Shown one piece after another: positions 16,090-23,585 of a stretch of DNA of 25,643 nt. The DNA lies in IMG/VR virus record IMGVR_UViG_3300047409_000459, positions 1 to 25,643 of that record; one strand, written 5' to 3'. The notes beneath the pieces are model-generated. The model did not search any database and was not told the DNA's origin. It worked only from the letters and a program-made list of their open reading frames with translations. Both the position numbers and the translations under genes were made by a program. The stretch's first letter is position 1, and each line of letters opens with the position of its first letter. The stretch is from a virus.

Positions 16090-16710
16090 CTAAGCCCTGG
16101 ACACCCTCGGGCGTCCGAATGTCTCGTTGTCACCCTCAATGCCGACTGTCAGCACGTGCTGTTCCTGACCCTCGACGATCACACGCTGTCGGATGGATTG
16201 TAGGACGGGACCACTGCGGAGCGCATCGTGACGATCAGTCGGCCTCGTCCACGAAGCGCGGAAGTCGCACACCACGATCACCCGCTGCTCGTCCTCGCTG
16301 TCCGGCACCCGGTTCACCTGCACGTCCACCAGCCGTAGGTAGTCGTGTGTGTTGCGAGACGCCGACCCGTTCGCGAGCGGCACCCCCGCGTAGTCGTACA
16401 GCGGCACCCGGTATGGCGTCAGCCCGCCGACGAACGCCATCCACAACTGCTCCGTCAGCGCCGCGCCGTCGAGCAAGCCCTGCTCGAACGACTCCGACCG
16501 CGGCGGGTAGCAGTAGACCGTGTACGGCTGCGTGATCTGCACGATCAGCGCCGACTCGCTCGACAGCGCCGGGCCGACCGTCGCGACGATGGCGTAGGGC
16601 GGCTCCAGCAGCGTTCCATCGTCCGCCGCCAGCCGAACCTCCCAGTCCGGCCCGAGCGTGTCGGCCACGTGCCGCTTCACGCTCCGGAGCGCGTCCGCGT
16701 GTGTCCTCAT
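16090..16710 (-). CDS. Tail-completion (terminator) protein
   Basis: A 206-aa protein in the place of the tail terminator, last of the neck genes before the sheath. The N-terminus is a helix (ADALRSVKRHVADTLG), then PPYAIVATVGP and IVQITQPYTVYCYPP strands, a central LDGAALTEQLWMAFVGG helix, and late strands including LRLVDVQVNRVPDSEDEQRV and VIVVCDFRASWTRP. This alternation fits the alpha/beta fold of lambda gpU-like terminators, which cap the tube. The ATG at 16710 overlaps the previous stop (ATGA), so translation is coupled. The exact family is not recognised, and the call rests on order and predicted fold. Confidence 0.68.
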   Translation of the reverse strand: MRTHADALRSVKRHVADTLGPDWEVRLAADDGTLLEPPYAIVATVGPALSSESALIVQITQPYTVYCYPPRSESFEQGLLDGAALTEQLWMAFVGGLTPYRVPLYDYAGVPLANGSASRNTHDYLRLVDVQVNRVPDSEDEQRVIVVCDFRASWTRPTDRHDALRSGPVLQSIRQRVIVEGQEQHVLTVGIEGDNETFGRPRVSRA

Positions 16711-17201
16711 CCGCGCTCGCACTCCCGCTTGAACGCCAGAAGCTCCCGCTCGAACAGGCCATGCGCGACCTCGTGCTCCAGCTTCGCCGCGCTGATCCGC
16801 ACCATCGCCTGCCCGCGTGTGCCCGGGTGATGAACCACCGCCGGGAAGTGCCACCGGCCGCCCTTCGTGAACGCCAGCCGCCGGTTCGGCGGGATCGGCC
16901 GAATCTCATGCGGCGACGTGCTCCACTCCACGTACGGCGCAATCGGGTCCTCCGTCTCCACCCCGGATGCGAACCCGCGCGGATGCACCGTCACCGGCTT
17001 CTGCCGCCACGACTCGCGCAACGTCCCGCGGCGCCGCTTCCGCGGCCGCATGTCCGGCGGCTCCGGCGGATCACCGATGGGCGTGTTCATCCGCACCAGT
17101 TCCGTGAACCGCTCGCCGCCCCGCTGCGCCATGTGGAACGCCGCCCTCGTCGCCGCCTCCGGCTTGCAGATCGACGCGATCTTCTCGCCCACGTACGGCA
17201 T
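16707..17201 (-). CDS. HK97 gp10-like neck protein
   Basis: A 164-aa protein of the HK97 gp10 type, a head-tail joining or tail-completion component. Family signs are a helical N-terminus (TRAAFHMAQRGGERFTELVR), then GTLRESW, APYVEWSTSPHEIRP (the usual YAxxVExGTxxHxIxP), a LAFTKGGRWHFPAVV stretch and HHPGTRGQAMV (the HPGTxxxPFM motif). It ends in a charged helix. The ATG at 17201 lies in TGATG with the stopper gene's stop, and its own stop overlaps the next start. The long open frame extending upstream of this ATG is Arg/Ala/Gly-rich out-of-frame reading of the neighbour. Confidence 0.85.
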   Translation of the reverse strand: MPYVGEKIASICKPEAATRAAFHMAQRGGERFTELVRMNTPIGDPPEPPDMRPRKRRRGTLRESWRQKPVTVHPRGFASGVETEDPIAPYVEWSTSPHEIRPIPPNRRLAFTKGGRWHFPAVVHHPGTRGQAMVRISAAKLEHEVAHGLFERELLAFKRECERG

Positions 17202-17626
17202 CACGCCGCCGCCCCCGCCAGCGGCTCCCGCGGATGATCGGCCACGACCCGCATCGTCACCGTGTAGCCGATCACGCGCCGCTTCTTGCGGATCGGCTCC
17301 GGGTCGCCGGTCACCTCGAACACGACCTCCACGCCGTCCCCGAACTGGTGCTTCGACAGCACCCCGATCCGGTGCTCCGACGTGATCGCGACCGAGCCGC
17401 CGTCCAGGTCGCGAATGCCCGTCATCAGCGTCGGCACGCGCACCGTCCGACGCCGACCCCGCGGCGGCGGATCGACCGACTCCGGCGCCTGCGGAAGCTG
17501 GAGCCGCGCCTTCATCCACGGCCCCACGTGCTCGTGCATCGGCGTGCTGCCCTCGACCCGCACCGCAGCCACCTGCCGTCGCGAGTAGACCCGCGCCCGA
17601 TCAACCAGTGCCGCCGTCAGCGCCAC
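17201..17626 (-). CDS. Head-closure (stopper) protein
   Basis: A 141-aa, largely beta protein between connector and gp10-like genes, the usual site of the head-completion stopper that plugs the DNA exit. It has a basic strand region (RVYSRRQVAAVRVEGS), PWMKARLQLPQAPE, a PRGRRRTVRVPTLMTG turn, and a central SVAITSEHRIGVLSK to VEVVFEVTGDPEPIRKKRRV region, consistent with a small OB-like barrel. No enzyme motif is present. The GTG at 17626 directly follows the connector's TAG, the same TAGGTGGC junction seen at two other genes here. Assigned from order and fold pattern; similarity to a specific family is weak. Confidence 0.65.
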   Translation of the reverse strand: MALTAALVDRARVYSRRQVAAVRVEGSTPMHEHVGPWMKARLQLPQAPESVDPPPRGRRRTVRVPTLMTGIRDLDGGSVAITSEHRIGVLSKHQFGDGVEVVFEVTGDPEPIRKKRRVIGYTVTMRVVADHPREPLAGAAA

Positions 17627-18175
17627 CTACTGCTCCCAGATGCGCCCCGGCGCGCCGGTATCCCACACGCCCGGCACCGATTCGTACGGCCCGAACACGC
17701 CGCCCCAGTCCACTTCCACCACGTCCACCGCCGGAACGTTCTTGCCGGACAGGATCGCGAGCCAGTAGTCCTGCATATCGGGCGTCATCATCAGCCACAG
17801 CAACCGGTCCAGCGCGGGCGACTGATTCAGCGTCCGCGTCGTCTGCGTGTTGTGCCAGCCCGGCGGTCGCCGCTGCTCCGAATAGCTGCCCGCCGTGAAC
17901 GACTGCACCACGTCGTCCGACGACGTTTCCACGTAGTCCTCTTGCGACTCGTAGGCCAACTGCTCGGTGCGCAACTGCACCGCCTGCTCCACTATCGGCA
18001 CCAGCGGGTCGTTGGCCGGGAAGTCGCTCGCAACACGCCCCGTCACGCCGCCGATGTACGTGACCGCACGATCCACAAGCACCTGGAGAGAATCCGGCGT
18101 TGCCTCCGGATACCCCAGCGCACCGAAGTCGATCCGGCTCCACGTGCGCACGTCCTGAGCGGTCGGAATCTGCAT
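17627..18175 (-). CDS. Head-tail connector (adaptor) protein
   Basis: A 182-aa protein at the start of the neck module. It begins IPTAQDVRTWSRIDFGALGY and continues with helical segments (PDSLQVLVDRAVTYIGGVTG; VPIVEQAVQLRTEQLAYESQ), a layout typical of gp6/gp15-type adaptors that dock beneath the portal. The second half contains VETSSDDVVQSFTAGSYSEQ, like the connector loop that enters the portal, then a helix (ALDRLLWLMMTPDMQDYWLA) and a Trp/Gly-rich end. The ATG at 18175 has GGAGGC a few bases upstream. A 51-base gap with a six-base-pair GC hairpin (18201-18216) precedes it. Confidence 0.78.
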   Translation of the reverse strand: MQIPTAQDVRTWSRIDFGALGYPEATPDSLQVLVDRAVTYIGGVTGRVASDFPANDPLVPIVEQAVQLRTEQLAYESQEDYVETSSDDVVQSFTAGSYSEQRRPPGWHNTQTTRTLNQSPALDRLLWLMMTPDMQDYWLAILSGKNVPAVDVVEVDWGGVFGPYESVPGVWDTGAPGRIWEQ

Positions 18176-18200
18176 TGAGCCTCCGGCCAGGCGACGATGC

Positions 18201-18216
18201 GCGCGCGGTCGCGCGC
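18201..18216 (-). other. Short GC hairpin before the connector gene
   Basis: A perfect six-base-pair stem (GCGCGC with GCGCGC) around a four-base loop, in the 51-base gap between the coiled-coil protein and the connector. No U-tract follows. It may be an attenuator, or simply GC-rich chance. Confidence 0.3.
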
Positions 18217-18226
18217 CCTCGGCTGG

Positions 18227-18829
18227 CTACTTCGCCGTCTTCGGCGTCCCCTGCTCGGCCTGCGCCTTCTCGGCCTCGGCGTCCTCCGCGCTGATCTGCA
18301 CGGTGTCCTCGTCGGCCTCACCGGCGGCCTTCGCGGCGGCCTGCTCGGCGGCGGCGACGCGCGCCTTCTCCTCGGCCGCCTGCGCCGCCATCTGCGCGTT
18401 CGCCGCGGCCTCGTCGGCCTCCGCCTTCGCCGTCCGCATCCGCTCGGCCTGCTCCTCGGCGGACACCGGCGGCTCGCCAGCGCGCTTCGGGCCGCCCGTC
18501 TGCTGCTGGAGCGTGGACGCCTTCCGAGCATCGGCCGGAATGTCGAACTTCCGCTTCGGGAGCACCGTCCCGTTCTCGTCCTCGACCACGCCGATCACGA
18601 TGCCGCCGCGCACCGCCGCCGCGATCACACGCTCGCCCTTCGCGACCTTCAGCGCCTCCAGGTCGAGCGCGTCGGTGGCGCCTTGGTCGATGGGCGCGAG
18701 GGACGCCCGCGCGACATCGCGGTCGATGGACGCGCGATGCGCGGTGATCAGGTCCTCAGCGTTCGCGTGCTCCCCGACCTTCGCCGCGAACTCGGCCGCG
18801 GCGGCCTCTGCATCGTTCCCTCGTGGCAT
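18227..18829 (-). CDS. Hypothetical coiled-coil protein after the capsid gene
   Basis: A 200-aa protein not assigned to a family. The N-terminal 100 residues are mixed, with a DALDLEALKVAKGERVIAAA strand-helix and a VRGGIVIGVVEDENGTVLP beta hairpin. The C-terminal 80 residues are Ala/Glu/Lys-rich (AEEQAERMRTAKAEADEAAA and onward), a probable long coiled coil ending in a disordered acidic tail. The ATG at 18829 has AAGGAGG eight bases upstream, so the start is firm. Between capsid and connector genes it might be a head-fibre or minor capsid protein, or an assembly factor; sequence alone does not decide. Confidence 0.8.
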   Translation of the reverse strand: MPRGNDAEAAAAEFAAKVGEHANAEDLITAHRASIDRDVARASLAPIDQGATDALDLEALKVAKGERVIAAAVRGGIVIGVVEDENGTVLPKRKFDIPADARKASTLQQQTGGPKRAGEPPVSAEEQAERMRTAKAEADEAAANAQMAAQAAEEKARVAAAEQAAAKAAGEADEDTVQISAEDAEAEKAQAEQGTPKTAK

Positions 18830-18846
18830 CGCGCCGTCCTCCTTGT

Positions 18847-18870
18847 GGGCGGACGCCGCAGCGCCCGCCC
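18847..18870 (-). terminator. Hairpin behind the major capsid gene
   Basis: The minus-strand RNA forms GGGCGG-G-CGC, loop TGCG, GCG-U-CCGCCC: a ten-pair stem including one G-U pair that exists only in minus-strand RNA. It lies 20 to 43 bases after the capsid stop. No U-tract is present. It is a candidate partial terminator or RNA-stability element that raises capsid output over downstream genes. Confidence 0.45.
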
Positions 18871-18889
18871 GGTTCGTCGTCTGAAGTCG

Positions 18890-19933
18890 CTACGGCGCGA
18901 CGGAGCGGAAGGCTCCGCGGGGATCGACCGCCGCCATGCCGAAGTCGTGCCGCACCTTGAAGTCCACCGAGTCCAACTCGAAGGTGTAGGGGTCCATCCC
19001 CGGGCCGAGCGCGTTGCGCACCGTCGGGTCCTTGATCCCGACGAACGGCGTGTCGTTCCCGTTCAGGAACCCCATCGCGAACGCCGGAACGTCCGCCGGG
19101 TCGGCGAACAAGTACCAGTCGGTCGCGTCGGTCATGAACGGCTCGCGGATCACGGCATCCGGCGGCAGGATGCCCGCCAGCATGTTCATCGTGCCCTTGT
19201 CCATGAACGCCGAGCCGATGCCCGCTGTGCCGCCGGTGTAGTTCACCGTCGTGCCGGTGTCCTGCGACCGGATGATCCGGTTGGCGATCATCTGGAGCTT
19301 CGCGTTCTTCACGAGCAGCGCGTTGGCCCGGATCATGATGTGGTTGCCGTCGTCGTCAAGCTGCGCCTCCATCCACGCGATGGCATCGGCCAGCGCGTCC
19401 TCGGAGAGCGGAGCGACGCCCGTGTTGCCACGGGAGGCGTGGAAGAACGTCACGCCGTCGTACGCGACGGGATTCGACTCGATCAGGGCGACCATCGCCT
19501 CGGACACGAACCGGCCCGCTTCCCAGCCCATGTCGGCCGGGTTGCGGTTCAGCAGATCGCCGGTGTCGTCCGACAGGATCGCGTGCCGCGTGATCGAATA
19601 GACACCGCCGTAGGTGTCCAGAGCGAGCACGGCAGGCAGCCGCTCCGTGCGGGTCATGCCCGGGTACTCGCCGTGGTCGCCCACGTACCCGAACCCGCGG
19701 AGCATGTTCAGCCCGCGAAGCCGCCGCTCGCGGAAGTCGGGCAGGTTCTCGACGGCCGCGTAGCGCCGCCACTGCGCGTTGACGCGCTGATAGCCGTGCC
19801 ACACGCTCGCGCGCACTGGCCCGAACAGGAACTCGGCGAAGTCGGCCCGCGAGTCCGCCTCCTGCAACGCCGCCCATTCCTGCCACGCCTCGAACAGCAG
19901 GATGGGGCGCCCGTACTCTCCGTAGGCTCCCAT
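18890..19933 (-). CDS. Major capsid protein
   Basis: A 347-aa shell protein, probably HK97-fold. It begins MGAYGEYGRPILLFEAWQEW and has a helical N-arm (ALQEADSRADFAEFLFGP). It then shows the YSITRHAILSDDTGDLLNRN segment, VTFFHASRGNTGVAPLSEDA and NHIMIRANALLVKNAKLQMI, features I associate with Mu gpT-like and related capsid proteins. The end has the usual beta layer (YTFELDSVDFKVRHDFGMAA). The ATG at 19933 has CGGAG eight bases upstream; the long open frame upstream of it is an Arg/Gly-rich shadow of the decoration gene. Decoration protein and protease lie just upstream, completing the head module. Confidence 0.88.
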   Translation of the reverse strand: MGAYGEYGRPILLFEAWQEWAALQEADSRADFAEFLFGPVRASVWHGYQRVNAQWRRYAAVENLPDFRERRLRGLNMLRGFGYVGDHGEYPGMTRTERLPAVLALDTYGGVYSITRHAILSDDTGDLLNRNPADMGWEAGRFVSEAMVALIESNPVAYDGVTFFHASRGNTGVAPLSEDALADAIAWMEAQLDDDGNHIMIRANALLVKNAKLQMIANRIIRSQDTGTTVNYTGGTAGIGSAFMDKGTMNMLAGILPPDAVIREPFMTDATDWYLFADPADVPAFAMGFLNGNDTPFVGIKDPTVRNALGPGMDPYTFELDSVDFKVRHDFGMAAVDPRGAFRSVAP

Positions 19934-19983
19934 GTGTTTCTCCGTCGGTTCCTGTCTCGTAGGTTGAGGACGCCCAGGGCGGC

Positions 19984-20382
19984 CTAGAAGCTGTCCTTGT
20001 CGTCCAGATCGACGCGGCACTTGCCGGTCGGTGTCCCGCGCGAACCGGCCTTCTCGTTCAGACGGCCGAACTTCGTGTTGCCGGACGCCGTGGTGGTCAG
20101 CAGGTTGGACGCCGGGATGATGTAGATGGGATCGCCCACGTTCGCGGCAGCGACGCCCGCGCCGGTGTTCGGCACCTGCACGACCCCCTTCGCGATGATC
20201 GCGAACGGTTCGCCAATCGCGACCGTCTTCTGCGCCGCGGTGCCGGAAGCGGCACCCGACGACGGCTTCTTCTGCTTGACCGCGACGCCGACGAAGTTCA
20301 ACTCGACGCACGGATCACCGTGCACGACGGCCTTCGTCGCAGCGGCGACGTACTTCATGTAGCCAGGGCGGCTGTACGGCAT
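19984..20382 (-). CDS. Capsid decoration protein, DUF2190-like
   Basis: A 132-aa protein just before the major capsid gene, the normal site of the head-stabilising decoration protein. The sequence resembles the DUF2190 cement-protein pattern: an AATKAVVHGDPCVELNFVGV start, AIGEPFAIIAKGVVQVPNTG, then ANVGDPIYIIPASNLLTTTA and a conserved-looking FGRLN. It is beta-rich and small, with no membrane segment, and probably trimerises on the capsid surface. The ATG at 20382 has AGGGAGATAGGGA immediately upstream, a strong ribosome site. The gene is separated from the capsid gene by 50 bases. Confidence 0.78.
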   Translation of the reverse strand: MPYSRPGYMKYVAAATKAVVHGDPCVELNFVGVAVKQKKPSSGAASGTAAQKTVAIGEPFAIIAKGVVQVPNTGAGVAAANVGDPIYIIPASNLLTTTASGNTKFGRLNEKAGSRGTPTGKCRVDLDDKDSF

Positions 20383-20422
20383 TCCCTATCTCCCTCTCGT
20401 GGTCGGAGCGGTTGCCTCGCCC

Positions 20423-21001
20423 CTAGTCCCCGACCGGCTGGTACACGTCGTCCGGGGACGGGACACCGGCCGACTCCAGGAGCGCGCGCGTGCGATCCCC
20501 GAGCCGATCCGGCTTCTGATCGCCGGTCGGCGTCTCACCGTCCGGCTTCGTGGTGCCGGGAACCGCCCGGACGCGGGTCGGATTCAGTTGCGCCACCAGG
20601 TCGCGCCCGCGCGTGACGGACTCCGTGACGGCCTCGGCCAGCACCTCGCTGGCCGTCTTCGTGCGGTTGCCGTCGGCGTCGTAGTCGTCCACCACGTCGA
20701 GCGCGATGGTGGGGATGCCCTCCACCAGCGCGAACTCGGCGCGCATCGACTCGGCCAGCGCCTCCGGCAACTTCGCCTCGGCGATCAGGTCGTGCGCCTG
20801 ATCCCGCAGGTCGCGAAGCTCGATCTGGCGGTCGGCGTCAGCGCGGGCCTCGGCGCGGATCATGTCGCGCTCCTCGGCAATGGCCGCCTCGACCATGCCC
20901 GCCACGCGCTCCTCGACGGCCGCCTCGATGAGGGGCAGGAAGGCTGCGGCGACCTGCGGGTCGCTCAGGGCCTCGGCCAGCGCCTCGGGGGTCACGTCCA
21001 T
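20423..21001 (-). CDS. Possible nested scaffold protein from internal start
   Basis: An in-frame ATG at 21001 inside the protease-scaffold gene is preceded by GGAAAGGACGAGGAC. GGAAAGG is also the ribosome site of two upstream genes here (starts 25144 and 24923). It would give a 192-aa protein beginning MDVTPEALAEALSDPQ, almost pure scaffold (helical, acidic). This mirrors the nested scaffold of lambda (Nu3 inside C). Spacing from GGAAAGG to the ATG is eight bases, acceptable but not ideal. It is a hypothesis from sequence; whether the protein is made cannot be seen. Confidence 0.4.
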   Translation of the reverse strand: MDVTPEALAEALSDPQVAAAFLPLIEAAVEERVAGMVEAAIAEERDMIRAEARADADRQIELRDLRDQAHDLIAEAKLPEALAESMRAEFALVEGIPTIALDVVDDYDADGNRTKTASEVLAEAVTESVTRGRDLVAQLNPTRVRAVPGTTKPDGETPTGDQKPDRLGDRTRALLESAGVPSPDDVYQPVGD

Positions 21002-21820
21002 GTCCTCGTCCTTTCCGGCCGCTTCCTTCACGGCGCTCGCCATCGCTCGCTTCGCCGCCTTCATCGCCATCCCGTGCGGCAGCCCCTTCTTTTCGTACGC
21101 CTTGCACTTGGCCTGAAGCTCGGCGTCCTCGTCAGCGCCGCCGTCCGCCTTGTCCTCGGCGTCGCCGTCGCCCTTCTTGCCCTTCGCCTCAGCGAGCGCG
21201 TCCAGCAGGCCCGGCCGCGCGTTCTCCAGGTAGGCCGCGAACTCGTCGTCCTCCAGGGACTCCAGGAACGTCTCGTCGGCGTCGGCCGCGGCGGCCTCCA
21301 TCAGTTCCACGACCTTGCCGCCAGCGCCCGCCTCGGTCACCCAGTCCACGGTGCCCTTCTTCTGGATGCCCTCCACGAGCATCACCCGCACGCCGTCGCG
21401 CATGATCGGCTTCACGCCGGTGGCGTTCGAGTTGATCGACGACTCGACCAGGCCCGGGTCGTGCTCGATCAGCGACGCCACGAACGGCGTCGGCTTCGCC
21501 CGGCCGACGACGGCGCCCTGCCCGAACCGGCCCTCCGCGGGCACGTTCGGGTCCCACCACGACTCCAGGATGCGGCCGCCCAGGTCGCGAATCGAACGAG
21601 GCAGCCCACCGGCCGCCTTCCGCGCCTCGGGCGACTGGTGATCGACGTACATCTTCCAGCCCGCGAAGTTGCCCGCGTTCCGCTCCAGCATGTCGGCTTC
21701 GTACAGGTGCCGACCCCTGCCACGGCCAATGCACGGCCGGATCAGGTGGAGAAGAACCGTCCCGTCGTCAGCAACGCCCTCGACTAGCTGTGCCGTCTCG
21801 TGCAGCTTCAGTTCGTCCAT
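20423..21820 (-). CDS. Prohead protease fused to scaffold
   Basis: A 465-aa capsid-maturation protein. Residues 1-180 look like a prohead serine protease: WKMYVDHQSP (probable catalytic His61), LVESSINSNATGV (Ser127/128) and VDWVTEAGAGGKVVELMEA. Residues 190-465 form an acidic, Ala/Glu/Lys-rich scaffold (LENARPGLLDALAEAKGKK, then ADADRQIELRDLRDQAHDLI) mostly helical, with a disordered end. Fused protease-scaffold genes are common, with the scaffold cut out after assembly. The ATG at 21820 is preferred over the upstream TTG at 21889 and GTG at 21823. A second possible start inside the scaffold part is listed separately. The order protease, decoration, capsid supports the call. Confidence 0.88.
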   Translation of the reverse strand: MDELKLHETAQLVEGVADDGTVLLHLIRPCIGRGRGRHLYEADMLERNAGNFAGWKMYVDHQSPEARKAAGGLPRSIRDLGGRILESWWDPNVPAEGRFGQGAVVGRAKPTPFVASLIEHDPGLVESSINSNATGVKPIMRDGVRVMLVEGIQKKGTVDWVTEAGAGGKVVELMEAAAADADETFLESLEDDEFAAYLENARPGLLDALAEAKGKKGDGDAEDKADGGADEDAELQAKCKAYEKKGLPHGMAMKAAKRAMASAVKEAAGKDEDMDVTPEALAEALSDPQVAAAFLPLIEAAVEERVAGMVEAAIAEERDMIRAEARADADRQIELRDLRDQAHDLIAEAKLPEALAESMRAEFALVEGIPTIALDVVDDYDADGNRTKTASEVLAEAVTESVTRGRDLVAQLNPTRVRAVPGTTKPDGETPTGDQKPDRLGDRTRALLESAGVPSPDDVYQPVGD

Positions 21821-21919
21821 CACCCGATTCCCACGTTTGGACTGTAGCGGACGTGCTGCCGCCGATACATACCGTGCATCTTCCCGCAATGACAGCAGCC
21901 TCGCAACACACGCCCCCGG

Positions 21920-22570
21920 CTAGCCAGTCCGGCTATGCACGGCTGCCACATACCGACCGGCGGTCGTGTCCTTCGGTCGGCCAGCCTTATCCCAGGCCCT
22001 CGCAGCCGACCAGCCGACGTTGTACGCCGCCAGCGCGAGGTCCCAATCCTTCTTCCCGTTCACCGTCAGCACGCCGTCGTACGCCTCGCGCATGTAGTCC
22101 GCCTGCCACCGCACGCAGAACGTCACGTCGTACGCCGACGAGTCCGAAACCTCGGGGTGCCAGCGGCCATTGATCTGCGCCGGGCCGCGATCCTCCATGT
22201 TCGCCGACACGCACGCGAAGTCGTCCGCCGACTCCAACTCCAACTGCTGCGCGATCAGCATGTCCGGCGCGTGCACCCGGTTCGCCTCCAGCTTCGCGCG
22301 CTTGCGGATCAGCACCTTGGCCGTCTTCGGTCCGACCACGCCATCGACCTCCAGCGCGTTGCGCTGCTGGAACGTCTTGATCGCCCGGTCGGTGCCCTGC
22401 CCGATGCTCGCAACACCCATCTCCATGCCGCCCTGCGGCACCCCGTTGAAGACCAACTCGAACTTGATCGACAGCACCGCCCAGCCGACCCGCGAATCGT
22501 GCGGCGCCCGCAGCCCGTTCGCGAAGAACACGTCCCACGTCCCGTCCTTGAAGAACGAGTCCTTCTCCAT
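21920..22570 (-). CDS. Peptidoglycan hydrolase: binding plus transglycosylase-like domain
   Basis: A 216-aa lysin. Residues 55-90 contain a peptidoglycan-binding repeat (DRAIKTFQQRNALEVDGVVG, PKTAKVLI). Residues 100-216 look like a lysozyme/SLT-like fold: LIAQQLELESADDF with E111 or E113 as likely catalytic Glu, GPAQINGRWHP (the usual GLMQIN-like turn), and DLALAAYNVGWSAARAW (the ALAAYNxG motif). The ATG at 22570 overlaps the stop of the 53-aa gene (TGATG), fixing the start; sequence further upstream is out-of-frame. It follows holin and endolysin, so it may be a second lysin or a virion-associated entry enzyme. No signal peptide or membrane segment. Confidence 0.82.
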   Translation of the reverse strand: MEKDSFFKDGTWDVFFANGLRAPHDSRVGWAVLSIKFELVFNGVPQGGMEMGVASIGQGTDRAIKTFQQRNALEVDGVVGPKTAKVLIRKRAKLEANRVHAPDMLIAQQLELESADDFACVSANMEDRGPAQINGRWHPEVSDSSAYDVTFCVRWQADYMREAYDGVLTVNGKKDWDLALAAYNVGWSAARAWDKAGRPKDTTAGRYVAAVHSRTG

Positions 22571-22731
22571 CAGCCGAACACCCCCCACATCGTCTGGAAC
22601 AGCGACCAGGCCAGCCCGCCGACCAGGCCAAGCACGACCGCCAGCACGAGCACGAGCAGGCACAGCCCAGCCGTACCGAGCGCCGCCGCCCAGGCGTTCT
22701 GACCGACCGTCCGCTGCGACTCGACCGCCAC
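22570..22731 (-). CDS. Small membrane protein, lysis region
   Basis: A 53-aa protein with GTG start at 22731 directly after the endolysin stop (TAG GTG), and TGA overlapping the ATG of the next lysin (TGATG). A short hydrophilic start (VESQRTVGQNAWA) is followed by one long hydrophobic span, about residues 18-44 (LCLLVLVLAVVLGLVGGLAW), ending SLFQTMWGVFG. Coupling on both sides and a perfect membrane span argue for a real gene. It is probably a second holin-like, antiholin-like or lysis-helper protein. It could also anchor the following lysin. Function is unproven. Confidence 0.8.
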   Translation of the reverse strand: MAVESQRTVGQNAWAAALGTAGLCLLVLVLAVVLGLVGGLAWSLFQTMWGVFG

Positions 22732-23583
22732 CTACCGCTTCGCTCCCTGCATCGCCCACGGGTGGAAGCCCGGGCGCACGTCGAGCGGCATGATCTTCAC
22801 CAGCGTCACCGGCCGGTACGCGATGTTGACCAGCAGCGGCCCCGGCTCGGAGCCGTGCGACACGACCATCGAGCCGCGCTTCACGACCAGCGCCTCGTGC
22901 CCAATCGGGCGGCCGTAGAACGCCACCGCCATCACCGGCGCCACGTTGTACGACGTGGCCCGGCCCTTGTTCGACTGCGTGCCCGTGTAGCCCTGCCCGT
23001 TGTAGCCCAGCCCGTTCGGATCACGCGCGCCCGAGACGTAGTACCACCACGTCACGCCCGACGAGCAGTCCATGTAGTGCGGGTAGTTCGGCGGGTACAT
23101 CTTCCGGTTCACGCCGACCATCCGCAGCCCGCCCTGCGTGTAGTGGATCACCGACCGGTGCCGCACGCACATCAGCGCCGCCGCCACCCCCCGCTGCGTG
23201 ACCGAGCCTGACGACAGCAGCAGCCGCTCCTGCGCCCGCAGCTTCTTCGCCACGTCGCCCATCACCTTCGCGCCGACCGCGCCGTACCAGCCGTAGGCGT
23301 GCAGCGCACCGTTCTTGCCTCGGTACGCCTTCGCCAGCCGGTTGTGCGTCGCCCGGTCGATCTGACCCGTGACCGGCAGCTTCATCCGCCGCTGGAACTC
23401 GCGCACGTGCATCGCGAACCTGTGCGTGTAGATCGGCGCGTCGTAGAACCGCGGCACCTTGCCCGTCTTGTTCAACGGCCAGAACCCCGCCCGCGTCAAC
23501 GCCCGGTGATCCTGCTGCACGTCGCGGCCGCGCGTCCCCACCTTGCGGGTGCGCGGGAACGGCACCTTGACCGCCACCGCCAC
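22732..23583 (-). CDS. Endolysin: peptidoglycan-binding plus NlpC/P60-like peptidase
   Basis: A 283-aa lysis enzyme. Residues 15-88 carry a peptidoglycan-binding-like domain (GTRGRDVQQDHRALTRAGFW at 17-36; HVREFQRRMKLPVTGQIDRA at 59-78, then THNRLAKAY). Residues 130-270 look like an NlpC/P60 or CHAP-type cysteine peptidase, with YMDCSSGVTWWYY (C173 as nucleophile) and GHEALVVKRGSMVVSHGS (H229, with H243 possible). The domain probably cuts stem-peptide bonds. The GTG at 23583 lies two bases after the holin stop. Holin before it and a second lysin after it make this the main endolysin. Exact peptidase family is uncertain. Confidence 0.85.
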   Translation of the reverse strand: MAVAVKVPFPRTRKVGTRGRDVQQDHRALTRAGFWPLNKTGKVPRFYDAPIYTHRFAMHVREFQRRMKLPVTGQIDRATHNRLAKAYRGKNGALHAYGWYGAVGAKVMGDVAKKLRAQERLLLSSGSVTQRGVAAALMCVRHRSVIHYTQGGLRMVGVNRKMYPPNYPHYMDCSSGVTWWYYVSGARDPNGLGYNGQGYTGTQSNKGRATSYNVAPVMAVAFYGRPIGHEALVVKRGSMVVSHGSEPGPLLVNIAYRPVTLVKIMPLDVRPGFHPWAMQGAKR

Positions 23584-23585
23584 GG

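Noticed and set aside
18197-19987. Long plus-strand open frame (596 codons)
   Set aside because: Antisense to the capsid gene; Arg/His/Leu-rich composition typical of shadows.
21821-21919. Possible promoter before the protease gene (TATGTA with TGTCAT)
   Set aside because: Both boxes match consensus poorly; not enough to report.
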